Positions 22,301 through 35,800 of a stretch of 64,000 nt of DNA are shown piece after piece. Made by a program: the position numbers and the translations under genes. Positions within the stretch are counted from its first letter, which is position 1, and each line of letters opens with the position of its first letter. This stretch comes from Mansonella perstans (Eukaryota > Nematoda > Chromadorea > Rhabditida > Onchocercidae): contig JBAMDO010000210.1 in assembly GCA_037074765.1 (NCBI GenBank), forward strand, positions 30,402 to 94,401, in the 5' to 3' direction. The notes under the pieces were generated by a model that saw nothing but the letters and a program-made list of their open reading frames with translations, made no database searches and had not been told where the DNA came from.

Positions 22301-24986
22301 TTTAAAAAAATTACAGAAGAAATAGGCCTCAGATAAAATACTTGACTATGTGGTCTAAAATTTGTTTTGTTGTAGTAGCAAAAGGCTTATCAAGTGGAAG
22401 CGTTATGGATATCTTAGCAACACGTCGACGTGTTTTCAGCTCATTGGAACATTATGTTAGCACAAAGATTCCAACAGATGTGAACAGAATTGGTGATCTT
22501 ACGTTCTTCATTTTGTCACCTTTACAGGTTAATTAAATAGTATTTTCCTAATATCACCTTTATTAACCAAAAAAAAATCGTTTCTGCATGTTAGATTTGA
22601 GATTTATTTTTGAAATTTCATTGATCACGGAAAATTACTAAAAACAAAATTTAAATTAAACAGACTTTGGTTATTCACTTTGTATACGTGAAAAAAACGT
22701 GGTATTATAATCTTAGAGGTTACGGAGAAAATCCTGACAGATTATTGAAATGATAGAAACATAAAATGCAGTAAAATTTTACCTTACCAAATATAATCGT
22801 ATCGAATTATCAGCAGTTTTCAGAAATGATGTTAATAAATTCAATCACTGCAATTCTGAAAAAGTTTTTAAGTTGCAATTTTTAAAATGTTTTCCAATAG
22901 CGCTTTTTCTTTATGATTTTTTAATCAAAAAAAAATTTTTAAATTTCAAATTTTAATATTTGATCACTTCTAATTTATATTATGTTTTCACACTTTCAGG
23001 CATTAGCGAATGCTGTCTGTGAAGATGTTCTCGTATTCAAATTATCAGGTGTCGCAAATATTGATCAGTTAATGGATGAATTAATTTTAGCCGAAACAAA
23101 AGAACGAAAAATTTCGGGTCCTTTAAATTCTGGTAAGCAAGTTGCATTTTTTGGCTTGCAGTTTATGAAATTCTGAAGTAAAATATTTTAAAACTTTTAC
23201 CAAAGTTTGCTATTTTGCAATTAGCATTTCACTAATCGGAAATACATTTCCTATTTTTGTTACAGTTTCTGTAATTAATTAGTTCAGCTGGCTTATATAA
23301 GATATTAAGTGTTGAATGTGGGGGTTGAAATTGTTCAATTAATTAAATGAGTAATGTTTTGTTAAGTAGTAGCAGGAAAAATCAATATTGTATTTTATTT
23401 TATGTATTTATATTCCTTTCATTTCATTATCACTTTTCTGCTAAAAAAACTTTCAAGAAAAAAAATCTTGAAAAGTATTTGTTCCTTTTTTTCTTTGTAG
23501 AAAGTTTATTGATAAAAAATCTTCATGCGGAAAGATTGAAAGCAACCAATTCAAGCAATTCAATTTCCTGCGATGATATCGAAAGGTTTTTTCTCTTTGT
23601 TTTTTCAAAGTTTGAATTCAGGCTGACATTAGAAAGATTTTCATTTCGTTTAATTTCATCATTTTTTCATCTCTTCATATTTTCCGGATTTTTGGATTCT
23701 ATTACCGGATCTGTTTAAGCTATGTTTACATGCTAAATTTAAGCACATAAAATTACCGATAATTTAAATTAACAACACGTAATAATTTCAAATAATTGCC
23801 AGATTAGATTCTTTTCAAATAACAATTAAACTGGGATTTTCGATAAAGAAATTTTAATTATCAGAATTTAAATTAAAACTATTGCAGTCCTGTTTCAAAT
23901 CAGTTGAATAGTGTTTCCAATACGTCATCACCTACTGATGGTGTAATTAATGATTTCGATGAATCATCGTATCGTCGACTTTCACCAACAATTAATGCAC
24001 TGTCAACATTTATTGATCCATTTAAAAGGTATGTATGAAATGCGCTCATTTTTTTTTAACAATTAATAGTTTGGTTTATTTCATGATGAAGAATAAAGGA
24101 TATATATATATATTGCTGAATTCAAGATAATAATCGCTAGAAAACTATTTTATTCTCCATTAATCTAAATTTTGATTTCATTATATTTTCTGCATTATAC
24201 CTATTACTTAATTAGATCATAATCAGATTTTAATCTGATATATTAATTATTGATTATCTTAATTTAAATTATTCAAACTGTTAATTATTGATTATCGTAA
24301 TTTAAATTATTTAAATTTAACAAATTCAATGAAAATATGAGTGAAACTTTTCATACTTTCATTCAAAAGACTCGGATATAGGTGAAATTCTTAAAAAAAT
24401 AACTTGCAGGTTACGATGTGAAATATTGGTAATTTTTTTCTCTGTTTATAATTAACAAATATTCAAAATTTTTTAGTTTTTTTGAGAGATTTCTTCGTTT
24501 AAAAAGAAAAAGAATAAAAATAATCACTTGTCATTTTTCTTGAATTTTCAATTTTAAGTTTATATACAATAAAGTATGTTTTAGAAATCTTTAATAGCTT
24601 TACTATTATCTTTAGATTTGAAAAAAAAGAATTTCAAATGTAATTTAAAAAATCAAGTAAAATATTTTGAAAGAATAGCAAAGCAATTCTGAGAAACTAA
24701 AAAATTTCTAATATTGTTTAAAAATTCGAGATTTTTTGAATGTACTGATTATCATTTTTTGTGAATAAATTTTCAAAATTACTAATTGTAAAAATATATA
24801 ATTAAGTGCATTTTAATTAATTTAAATAGAAAAATATTTAGCAATCCATCGTCACCCATGCCAGTTCAATCAACAAATATTTGCGATATGAATTCAACAT
24901 ATTTATCAGCTTGGAGTACGCCATCATCACATTGTACATATCTCGAGAACGATGATTATTACATAGCTTCATCTATGAATTTATGA
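16382..24986 (+). CDS. Nuclear hormone receptor, HNF4-like (NR2A-type/supplementary NHR), 14 exons, complete
   Basis: Exons 16382-16469, 17205-17288, 17825-17899, 18548-18613, 19557-19731, 19920-20100, 20416-20547, 21328-21473, 21872-21990, 22376-22527, 23000-23132, 23501-23585, 23888-24028 and 24830-24986 join in phase to 577 residues. It is a DNA-binding transcription factor. The DBD (about 36-101) has all eight zinc-binding Cys (36, 39, 53, 56; 72, 78, 88, 91), P-box CNGCKG (HNF4 has CDGCKG), FFRRTIRR, and the family extension [14 protein letters not shown]. The hinge is Ser/Thr-rich. The LBD (about 225-440) includes [14 protein letters not shown], then [33 protein letters not shown] and a final helix LMDELILAE matching an AF-2 core. 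A 140-residue Ser/Asn/Pro-rich tail follows. The start at 16382 gives a phase-1 exon that fits the DBD exon; an earlier start cannot be excluded. Ligand unknown; the exact nematode orthologue is not assigned. Confidence 0.93.
24287..24450 (+). repeat. Direct repeat, copy 1 (last intron of the nuclear receptor)
   Basis: This stretch is about 93-95% identical by eye to 25018-25182. The shared block runs from TTATTGATTATC through AACTTGCAGGTTACGATGTG to TTTTTTTCTCTGTT. The two copies lie either side of the receptor's last coding exon. Confidence 0.9.
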
Positions 24987-25017
24987 ATCATTGTTATTTC
25001 AATCTAATTTAAACCAT

Positions 25018-25182
25018 TATTGATTATCTTAATTTAAATTATTCAAATTTAACAAATTCAATGAAAATATGAGTGAAACTTTTCATACTTTCATTCGAAA
25101 GACTACGGATAGAGGTGAAAATTTAAAAAAAAATAACTTGCAGGTTACGATGTGAAATATTGGTAATTTTTTTCTCTGTTCA
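25018..25182 (+). repeat. Direct repeat, copy 2 (3' flank of the nuclear receptor)
   Basis: Second copy of the roughly 160 bp block at 24287-24450, beginning about 30 bases after the receptor stop codon and so probably within its 3' UTR. A handful of substitutions and single-base indels separate the copies. Confidence 0.9.
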
Positions 25183-25188
25183 ATCTTT

Positions 25189-25194
25189 AATAAA
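25189..25194 (+). terminator. Polyadenylation signal AATAAA of the nuclear receptor
   Basis: AATAAA occurs 203 bases after the receptor stop and directly after the second copy of the direct repeat. Confidence 0.45.
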
Positions 25195-26356
25195 TGTTGC
25201 CATATTTTTTTCGCACAAAGAAATTATCATAATGTTTTTGTTTAAATGTTGTTATCAGTTGATAATTTGCATCTTTTTTTCTTGCGCTATTACTTTTGTT
25301 TTTAAGAACACAAATTACGGAAACATTCTTCAGGAAGCACTAAAGTAAAGTATTACTGCGAAATTTTGCGTCAGTTAGCCATTCCTTCCCCCTGTACAAA
25401 CTTCACGTTCAAAGTATAGCGTAGATATATTACCCAAAATATTTGCCTATTTTTGTCATCATATTTTGCATTTATGTCGCATTTTTGATTTTATCATTAT
25501 TTTTTCATAAATGTCCAAGTATTAGCCACTGTTTAAAAAAAATGAAGAAAATTGCACTGTGCATCGGAAAGTTGTGATTTTGATGCAAAAGATGCTAGCG
25601 CGAAGTGCAAAGAGTGGGACAGTGCTTTTACTAATTTTCTTTGTACATTTATTTCATTAAACAATTCGTTAAATTGCAATGTTGCTCAAACTTTTAACGC
25701 TTATCATTTTATATTTTCATTAATTAAAACTTTTTCATTTATTCGATGTTTTCGGAGAAAAAAAGTGCAAAATTTGTTAATTATTTGCATACTACGATTT
25801 TACAATTCACCCAATATAATTATATTAATTTTCTTCCAGCCTTTTGTAAAATTAAAAAAGTTTAACACCGAAAAGTTTTTGCAGAACTTTGTTTGTCTTT
25901 TCCACTGCTTCGTTTCTCATTCTCTCCCAATGTTATCAGATTTATGTGCAATTGCTCAATTTACGGATGTGATAATTTTCTGGACGGTTACCGTAAGTTT
26001 CGATATAATGATTGTGCCATTATGTTGTTAATATTCGCACGAATGATATGATATGATGCCATCCGATTTGATTTCAATTGTTACAGAACAAACATTCTGG
26101 AAATGTAATTAAAAAGCAACAGTATTTGATTCTTTTGGTAGTAATATAAGTGACATGACAACTGCTAATTCTCCACCTCATTTTTTTTTTTTTTTTGCAT
26201 TTAAAATAGAAATTAAATTGTTTTTTGAAGCATTCATTTTCTTCTAACGATAAAAATATCACCTTTTACTTTGTGTGTAAACATAAATGTGACATAAATT
26301 TCAGGTAAAGATTCAACTACAGTTAAATTTAACCTGAGATTTATATAATATTAATT

Positions 26357-26470
26357 ATCATTTGTTCTCGTGTTGGAAATTTATGTGACATTAGCTATGA
26401 CTTGCAATCTAACCGGAATAACTATCATTTGTTATCGAATTGGAAATTTATGTGACATTAGCTATGACTT
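26357..26470 (+). repeat. Two-copy tandem repeat, period 67 bp
   Basis: The block ATCATTTGTT ... GGAAATTTATGTGACATTAG CTATGACTT appears at 26357-26403 and again at 26424-26470 with a few substitutions. It is non-coding. Confidence 0.85.
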
Positions 26471-26705
26471 ATGAATAGTTAAAATTATAAATAATTAATT
26501 GGAAAATTTGAGAAATGAAATACAAATTTCGTCTAATTAAAAGTTTTTTAAGAATTTTGTTAACGTTTCTTCTAAAATTAACAAAATTTGTAGAATTATT
26601 TCGGGAGAAAAGTAATTTGCACAATAAATCCTTAGATTCATGCGAGACTTTTAAGTGTTCTTTAAGTGTTCCATTTCATGTGTTCGATGTATTCAACGTA
26701 TTATA

Positions 26706-26734
26706 ATATCAGCTAAGCATTCATTAGCTGATAT
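26706..26734. repeat. Perfect 10 bp inverted repeat
   Basis: ATATCAGCTA (26706-26715) and TAGCTGATAT (26725-26734) flank a 9-base loop. No neighbouring gene end clearly uses it. Confidence 0.75.
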
Positions 26735-29700
26735 TTAAAAAATTGAAAAAATATAAAGGAATTGTACTTTAGTGAAAACAATCAATACTTCAGAGTCATC
26801 AGAAATATCTCCTTTTTGAATTTTAAAAGTTTACAACCTCTAATTAATAAAAATAAAAATTTCAATTATTATTACTACATAATTGTCTGCACAAATTAAG
26901 TAGCAAAATGTTCAATAAATTAATGATAATCTATCATTTGTGGCAGATAATAATAATACTAATACTCATTAACTGCTATTAAAAAAGCAGTGAAAAAACG
27001 AAAAACTAAGGTAAATATGAGAGATTAATCTTGTCTTTACAAAAGACAAAAAAAAAGTAACAATGAGTGAGAAATTTAAACACTTTTTACAAATGAAAAG
27101 AAAAAGAGTAATGATGAGACAATTTTACTTTGTATTTTGTTTTTTTAACTTTTTTTTAAAAATGAAAGCATTAAAATTGCTATATTTCAAAAGTTTGAAA
27201 GGGATTTGTCATCTTCAAATCTTTTCCAAATGAGCGCTGCCAACAAATTATTTTCAAATTTAGCTTTATCTATCAAACATTTAATTATTTTTGTTTTTAA
27301 TTTCGCAAAAATATAGTAACTTCTCCTTTTATCTAATTATTATTATTTTTTTTCAATGTTAAAATTAATTGTTCACCAATCAACTTTATTCAGCAAGCAT
27401 TTAGTTTTCCTTTCGTTAAACTTTAACAGTGTTTTTTTGAATTCTCTCATAAAATTTTTTGAAGTGATTTTTTGTTTTAAAATTTATTCATAAGTACATG
27501 CCAACTTTGTCATTTAATTCAAATCATATTCTAAAATTTTATTGATTTTTTCTTGATCTTTCATAAATTTTTGAAGAACAATTTTCCGCTTAATTTTTGT
27601 TTAGAATAATATTTGGATTCATTAATACTTGCAATTTTTTTCTAATTAATATTTTTGTTTGTTGCATCGAACTTGGAATTATACTCTAAAGGAGATTATT
27701 TTTTAAATATTAAAGAATCTGATTTGAGGCTTGCGGATTTCATTCAAATCAATGTCATGCGTTAATTTTTGTGAAAAAAATTATTATAATTATGAATATT
27801 TTTAAGATCACACAGACTGTGCTAATTTATATGATACTTAAACTTTTTTATTGAATTTGCATAACCAAATGAATTAATTTAAAAAAATTTGAACACTGCA
27901 GTATTAAATCCATCTTCCTTAATCTACTCTAATTACTGCTTTAATGATTTGTAATTTATGGAACGAAATTAAACTGAAATAAAATGAATCCAAGTTTAAT
28001 GAAGCTAAGAATCTAATTTTGTTTTATAATTATTAGTTAGATACTTCATCATGCATTCGCTACACCTTATCGTTCATTTCTTTCCTTTTACCATTCAATT
28101 TTCACTAAATAAAACTTGCAGTAAGTCTAAATTTTTTTTTTTTTGTTTTTATTTTCATCTTTTGGTGGTTAAAAAATAATTTTATAGCTTATACACAAAT
28201 GATCACCACTTTTAAAGTAAATCTGATAAGAGAAATTAATGAAAGTATTACATAAGCTAATGAATACGCACATATTTATCCACTTCAAAGAAAAATCAAT
28301 TTTGATATTATCCCAAATTGCCGGATATTTCCCGGTTCTTTAATTGAATTAATCAAAAATCAAATTGATTTCATTTTGATATTGCTAGGAGATTGGTAAT
28401 ATTGGCGTTTACGGAAGGTAATCTAATACAACTGAATCATTTTCCATACAATATAATACATTTTGTAAGTTATTTCAAAAATAATAACAAATTTTAAGTT
28501 AGATGGGCAAAATTCTTGAATTGATTTAAATGATCTAAAATCAGCTATGAACTAAATTGTCAATGCGATGCAGTGAATCTTTAATGCTTTTAAAATATGC
28601 TTTGCTTCGAAATCATTAACCAGTTGTAGTTAATTATATTTGACGAAGAAATTCTCTCTCAAAAAAGTTAGCATAATGAAGCAGTGAAGACCAAGTTTTT
28701 GTATATTCATTCCCATTAGATTTTTTTCAGCCGGTAGTTCGCGGGAATGACAAGACAATAAATTGAGAAAAACGCTGGAAATGTTTTCTTTATTCGATTA
28801 AATTATAGTCTTTTTTCAGTTTATAGTTTTTTCTATCATAATATTACTCTATTGGTCAAAATTTATTTTTAAATCAACAGAATTAACTGTTTTTGAGCTT
28901 CGTGATTCGTACTGCTAAAACTACCAATAAACAATGGTTAAAAAAAGATTGGAAACCGCTATAGCAGATAATTTTAATCAAATTATCAATATTTTCTCAT
29001 CCATTTTCTGTTACATCAAATTTTCATTTCTCTTTTTCATTACTGTTCTTTAAACTTTGGTAAAATATTCGTCTGTCATTAATAAACATAGAGAAATGAG
29101 CGAATAGAAATCGAATCGAAAGTATTATTACGCTTAATTGATTATTATTAATAAGCTTTAGATTATAATTATCATATTAATTATCTGGCTTCACATCGAT
29201 GAGTCAAGTATTGTGAAAGAACCATGCTCCATAGATATGTCTCCTTCGTACCTAATTAGTCCTAGGCCTATTCTCTAACAGCGTTTAAAGAAATTGTATT
29301 GATTATTTCTATACAGATTCGAATAAAGACCTTTCTTTTCACTAAAAAAGAACTTAGGACAAATATGTCTAGCATGATTTAAAGCAGCTTTTTTTATAAT
29401 ATCATTTTCATAAAGAGGAAGCAACATAAATGATGCCTAGATAAGAATGAATAATAAATTTCAACATTTTTCTTTAAATTCTTCACTAATACTAGAACTT
29501 TGATTATAGTATTTGCATATGAATAACTCAGCCTACTTTAAGCATATTAGAATTCTCAACCGATGAATTAAACTTTTAACTTATTCATATGAGAAAAAAA
29601 AAAAAAAAAAAACAATCCTCGCCTCTTTTTTGACTATGGCTTTGCTCTTTCGTGTGTACCACCGTTAGTAATCAATAATCTTAAAACTGTCTAAATTTTA

Positions 29701-30564
29701 AAAGGTAAGGATTTAAACTAGGGCTTCGATTTTTTTCCACATCACTTAGATTGCATAGTGCAGCAGTGGAATGTGATAATAATTGCTTGCCGAAAATTGC
29801 AAGAAGTAATTTTAGCTTTTTCAACCCCTACTTTTTTTTTTTAAATATGTGACCAGTTCTGATAAAGAATTATTCCAAAGTGACAACAAATTAGTTTATT
29901 CGATTCGAAGAAAACTGCTAAATTTAAAAATTTGCACAAAAAATCATCGTAATAGGAAGACTTTCTTGTATATGATATAGTATAGAAAGTTACAGATAAA
30001 ATATAGTTATAAAATTGCTTTCAATTTTTTCTTGAATTATTGATTTTTTATTAAAAGTTATTAAAATTTGCAAGCTTACTGTGTTTACCCTAATTTTATT
30101 TTTATATCGAACTTATTTACAATCTTTTGAAATTGTTTACAAATAATAGGGCAAAATTTGTTGAAAAAGGACCTAAAAAACATCAATGCAAATTACTTTG
30201 AATAATTAAACTAAAATTAAATAAAGACTGACTTAAGGTAAATTTAAATCATAACGATAATTGCAATTGTTGTAATTTACCACTTTTGTAATTTAAAGCA
30301 TCAGTAATTTATTTATTTTCCATCTCTTATACTTTATTCATTGCAATGGTTTCTTTTCTTTGATTACAGTATTATATCGAAATTAAATTTAATTACCGCT
30401 AAAATTTTTTGCTGCCATGCTTTATATCAAGCATAAAACCGCCATTGTTTATATCATGCATCTTGGTATAAACAAATGAATAAATAAATTACCTACGTGA
30501 CGTCAAATAATCACAAATGGTTATCGCTGAGGAAAAATTAATATTCAATGTATTTATTTGTTCG

Positions 30565-30995
30565 GAACAAAACAAAAACATAAAAAAACCAAAAAACAAA
30601 AGCAAAGAAAATAAAAATAAAACAAAGGAAATAAAGAAAACAAAGCAACGAAGACAGAAACAAAACAAAGGAAATAAAAAAGAAGCAAAGGAACAAAAAC
30701 AAAACAAACAAGAACGAAAAAACAAAAGCAAGATAAAAAGTACGAAACAAGGAAAACAAAAAGAAAACAAAGAAACAAAAAAGAACAAACAAGAGCAAGA
30801 CAAAGGAAACGAAAACAAAATAGCGAAAAGAAAACAAAATAAAAAGAAAAATGAAAACAAAATGAACAAATACAAAACAAAAAAAAAAAAAAGTAAACAA
30901 AAATAGACGAAAGAAAACAAAAATAAAACAGAGAAAGCAAACAAAAACGAAATAAAAGTTGAAATAGAGAAAAAGAAAAGAAAAAAGAAGGGAAA
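30565..30995 (+). repeat. T-depleted AAAACAAAG-type low-complexity tract
   Basis: For about 430 bases the + strand is almost free of T and consists of A with interspersed C and G, in varied AAAACAAAG, GGAAATAAA and GAAAACAAA words. It breaks sharply from balanced A/T on both sides. The long frames on both strands (Lys/Asn-rich on +, Phe/Leu-rich on -) follow from the composition and are not genes. Confidence 0.9.
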
Positions 30996-32806
30996 GAATT
31001 TAAATGAGATGCATTGATGAGATTGGCACTGCTACTCAATTACTTTCAATTCGATATCAAAGTAAATTCATTCCTTGAAGAATGAATGGATGGAAAGAAG
31101 CAACCCAACACTTAATGCTTTTTATTCTGGCCTTCGGAACGTATACATTTGCTAATTTGCTATAAATCTGATGTCACCATCGATTTGAAAATATTCATTT
31201 TTCTTCATTATCAGCCTAACATTCATCTTTTCTTGTGCATTAATTTTATAGATGTTGTCATTGAAATAATTGCAAAAAACTGCTTCTTTTAAAATATATT
31301 ATATATAAAGTAAATTTAATATCAGTGAAAATTTAAATAGGAATTTAATTAAATGATTTGCAATATTAGTTTACAGGGATTATATGAATGAATTGCATCA
31401 AATAACTCGTACGTGTTATTCGGTAGCATTCTATATTCACTTATTTTTAATTTTCAATTATTCACATGTTACTGATTAGCATTACCTAGTTAAAAGCATC
31501 AAGTGTTCGGTTGCTGTTGGTTTTAGTTAAAAAGCCTGAAAATAATAATAAAATATAATCTTACGATCATAAATAGCAACCTTGTGAAACACTGAGGTTT
31601 CTAGGTAGGACAAATTGGAATCAGATTGTTATTTGGTGCAATTGACCTGTTTGGCAATCTCAGCACTATTATCGATGTTTGCAATATAAATTTATTAGTG
31701 ATATTAATTACTTCTATTAAAGTTTGAATAATTTTAAAATTACTATGATCATTATTGCAACCATTGGAAGAACAGAAACATTCCTATTTTCCTCTTTAAA
31801 TTCATTTTAATTTTATTCCCGCATAAACAATTTACGGCCATGAAAAGAACCATGAAAAAATGAAATATTCGGTTCAAAGTGCGGCAGAATTACTTACTTT
31901 GTTATTTTTCTTACTTTTTAATAATTTTCAGTCCAAAATATTTCAATCATTTAAAATTCTATTGTCAAAAAAAAAAAAAAAAAGTATGTAGATAAATGTG
32001 TGACTGTTTCACACGGATAGATGTAGAACTTCATGAATTATTTGAGAAAAAAATTATTTTTCATTCTAGTCAAAAACTGCAAGAAATTTTGTTTCTCTTA
32101 ATGCCTCGGTTTTTTTGTTTATTAGTTAAGTGTAATGAAGTCACTTAGCAATTGGTAATGAACGATGGTTTTTATTGGGAATATTTTTGCATGGAACCAA
32201 TTTTTATATTTTTAATTTATTATGAAAGCATTCTCAAATTTACTTTCTTGAAACAAGTTATTTTTTAATGGAATGAAGAGTGTGATAGAATAAGATAAAA
32301 AGATAGTATTAGCAAAATTTCCAGGATTTAATTGAATAAATAAATATATTTTGCTTTGCTCTTAAATTTTCTATTTCTTCTTTTTGCTTTGTTTGCTTAA
32401 ATGTTTGTGTAAATTTTGACACAAAACGGAAAAAATTAAATTTGACTAAGAATATTTAATTATTACAGTATTTATTGCTGTGGTAGATTTGATATAATTC
32501 TGCTAACAATATTTATTTTACATCAATGATATTGTCAATCAAAGCACTGCATATTTATTTACATCACAGATTTCATCGCTAGTATTTTTGCTACTCTAAT
32601 AAAAACACTGCATATGCAGCACAAACATCATCGCTAACATTTTTGCTCCTCTTATAACATATAAATGTTGTTATTTTTATTGGTCTAATAAAGTCATTTG
32701 AACTGTTATTATTTTTGCTGTTCTAATAGGACTGATTGAAAGTAATTTTTGTAATTTTTTTTGCTAACAATAACAATTACTGCTTTTATAACTAACTATT
32801 ATCAAA

Positions 32807-35800
32807 ATGGTTATTGGTCGATCAGCTATATTTGCCAAATCTTATCGACATTCAGTGACAGCAACTGATATATCCATAACGACAACAAAATTTATTCGTC
32901 ATCACAAGGAAACTTCCAAACGTAATATTTTTTTACTGTTTGATAATTTTTTATTTTTATTAAAAAATAATTTTTTTTATTTTATTACAGTAATTTAATA
33001 CTGATTTTTTCCGAAGTGTAACTAGTAACTAAATCTTCATCACTCACAATATTTAATCAAATTCTTAAACAAATAATAAGTATGTATGAAATATTTCAAT
33101 GTGTTAGCTATATTAATAAGTTAAAAATTTTTTTGATAGAAATTAGGGATAAATTCCATTCAATTCATTTATTTCATTGTGGCATTTTAACTAATTCACT
33201 ATGTTATTTATTACCTACCCAATTCCACTTTCAATTTTTGCTTATCCTATTAGCCAAAATTAATTTTATCATCCATAATATTATATTGATGGTGGCAATA
33301 AGCTTTGATGAACAAATAAATTCTTTTATAATCTTTGCTTATAATTTTAAAAATTATATTGGGATCAGTGAAGGGATTAGAAAAGGATTACGATGAAAAG
33401 AATTAATGCTAATTACGATATTTTGTAAAAAGAATTTAAACATATTTATTGAAATAAAACTAGCGTTTCGAAAATTATCCCACCAGAAAATCCTTATCAT
33501 ATAATTATCACAATGATAAGATTTAACATTAATATATATTCTCAACAAATGACGAAAAATCAAAAAACTATGAAAAAATTGATTAAAAAATATTTTTCTT
33601 TCGTGCCATATTCACTTTTCTTTACTAATTAACAATCCCAAATTTCTGATTGTCTAATTACCAATTTAAAAAAAAAAAAAGAAATAGCACAATAAAAAAA
33701 ATAATTGTCTATGAAGAAAAGTAAAAAAAAAAAGAAAGTTATTCGAAAATTTCGCTTAGGAGAGAGAGAGAGATAGAAAGAATTAGATTGTAATGAATGG
33801 AAAAACATAGGAATAAAATAATTTCGAAATTGTTAGCGACTTTTAGCCACCAATAAACTTAATGCATTTTTCCTTCTTTCCTCGTCCGCTTTTTTCCTTT
33901 TTCCTGTTCATTTGGTTGATATTTTCGAAGATGAAAAAAAACCTCAAAATATATGTTCATTTAAAAGCATCCCGGTATTATTTTTTCACTGGAATGATTA
34001 CTTAAATGAAGTGATAGGTAATTTCTTGTCCCATAATTGCAATGCAAGAAATGCTTCTTAGCTATTTAAACATTCTCTGTTTTTATTTATTTGTCTATTT
34101 ATAGAATTGTTTACTTGTAATTTGTTCAATTATTTATTTTTTTATCCATTTTCTCGCATATTTATTTGCTTACTTATTTGTTTATCTATTCATCTGTTTG
34201 TTTGCTTATTTGTTTGCTCATCAACTTATTGATTTGTTATTAATTTTTGAAACATACGCACAAACATAGAAAATTTCAGTCATTTTGAAATGAAAAGTGA
34301 AAAAATATGTTAGCAGTAGATCATACAAATTATCGACAAGTTGTCAATATATCGCATGAATTATAGATAACAACCCAATAAATTATCAATATATGATGCA
34401 TCTAAGTAAAGGATTTTCATTTTATGCCTAATCGATAAGTTATCAATATACTATATGCGTCTATTCAATTAAATATCAACATTTTATATGCTTGATTGAT
34501 ATTTTATCAATATACTATACATATAATTGATATGTTACACATGTAATCTTAACCTTCGATCCCGTCTAATAAATCATTACATCAAGTTGAAAAACATCAA
34601 AAATTGACTTCGTCATCATTTTATATTTTTTTGTGTGTTCGATGCTTTTTTCTTTGAGACAATCTAATGAGAAGTTTGTTTATTGAAAATAATGAATGAA
34701 GCCGAATAATAAAAAGTTGATATGAAATTACTGACACTGATTTGCTTTTATCAAAAAGCAATAACGCCTACTTACTTGTTGTATAAATGCTAGTCTTTCC
34801 CGCACTCTTTCCCATAAAGTTAACAATTTCGATTTATCTAGAATTCACTAACAGTCATTCGTTTTCATGTCCAACACTATAATTAATGATAATTTATCTT
34901 CTTTGTCATACTATATACCAATTTCTGGCTTCTTCAATTTTTAGTTTTTCAAAAGGAAATACCTAAATGAATGAATCAAATTACAGCAGCAAAGAGCATT
35001 TTAGGGGGTAATTGTAAAATGATGAATGGATTGATAGAATGAGTCGAGAAAAATTGATAGAATGGAGTGAAAGAAAAAAAAGTAAAAATAAAAATTTTAC
35101 TAAAGCATGATGTGATTTAAGAGTTTCCGAAAGAAAATTCTAAATTTATATATGTTCATGATTTCATAATCTTTCGACGGAAATTCTAATTTATTGATAT
35201 CCGATCCTGATTTTACGATCTTTCGAAAGAAGTTCTGAATTTATCCCATATCTGATCTTGTTTTCACTATTTTTGAAAAGCCATGGGAACTAGAATTCGA
35301 TGTAAAGTAAGTTTTGAATTTTTTAAAAGATTTTGAGTACTACTGAATGTAGCATTTTTTTATGGAAGGGGAATATTTGGCAAGAAGAATTTTAGAAAAA
35401 TCTTTAGGTATGAATGAAAATCGCAAAAAGAGAATTTCAAGATATGTTGACATATATAAGTATTTCTATGCCAACTATGAATGAGATTTACTAAATCAAA
35501 TTTTTCATTGGGCCTGTTAAAAGTTGAATTCAATATGTTGACATATATAAGCATTTCAAGAATTTTGAATTTAAAGTTTAAATTTTGAATTTCCTGTTTG
35601 AAATCGCGCTGAGCATATTTTTATCCCTTTGTAGTCTTGATGAAATTATTGCTTTCAACATCATTGAATCTTATCTGTCTTTCCATTATCATAGTTTTAT
35701 TATCGTCTTTCATGTTAATTATCACCTTAATTAGAAATACATTACCTAAATCTCTGCTCGTATGACAGATTGCACGGTGTTGAGTGGCAAATTTTAATGT

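Larger units (their letters stand above)
25195..32806. other. Intergenic interval of about 7.6 kb
   Basis: AT-rich DNA without a recognisable gene. It contains a 161-codon ATG-poor open frame (25546-26031), a two-copy 67 bp tandem repeat (26357-26470), a perfect inverted repeat (26706-26734), an A run near 29589-29608 and a T-depleted low-complexity tract (30565-30995). No RNA gene was recognised. Confidence 0.55.

Noticed and set aside
30489..31039. Overlapping 120-161 codon frames on both strands
   Set aside because: They follow from the T-depleted low-complexity tract; the Lys/Asn-rich and Phe/Leu-rich translations have no domain content.
33082..33396. 104-codon frame with ATG, hydrophobic
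   Set aside because: About one frame of this length is expected by chance in 64 kb of this composition, and it shows no motif or homology I recognise.
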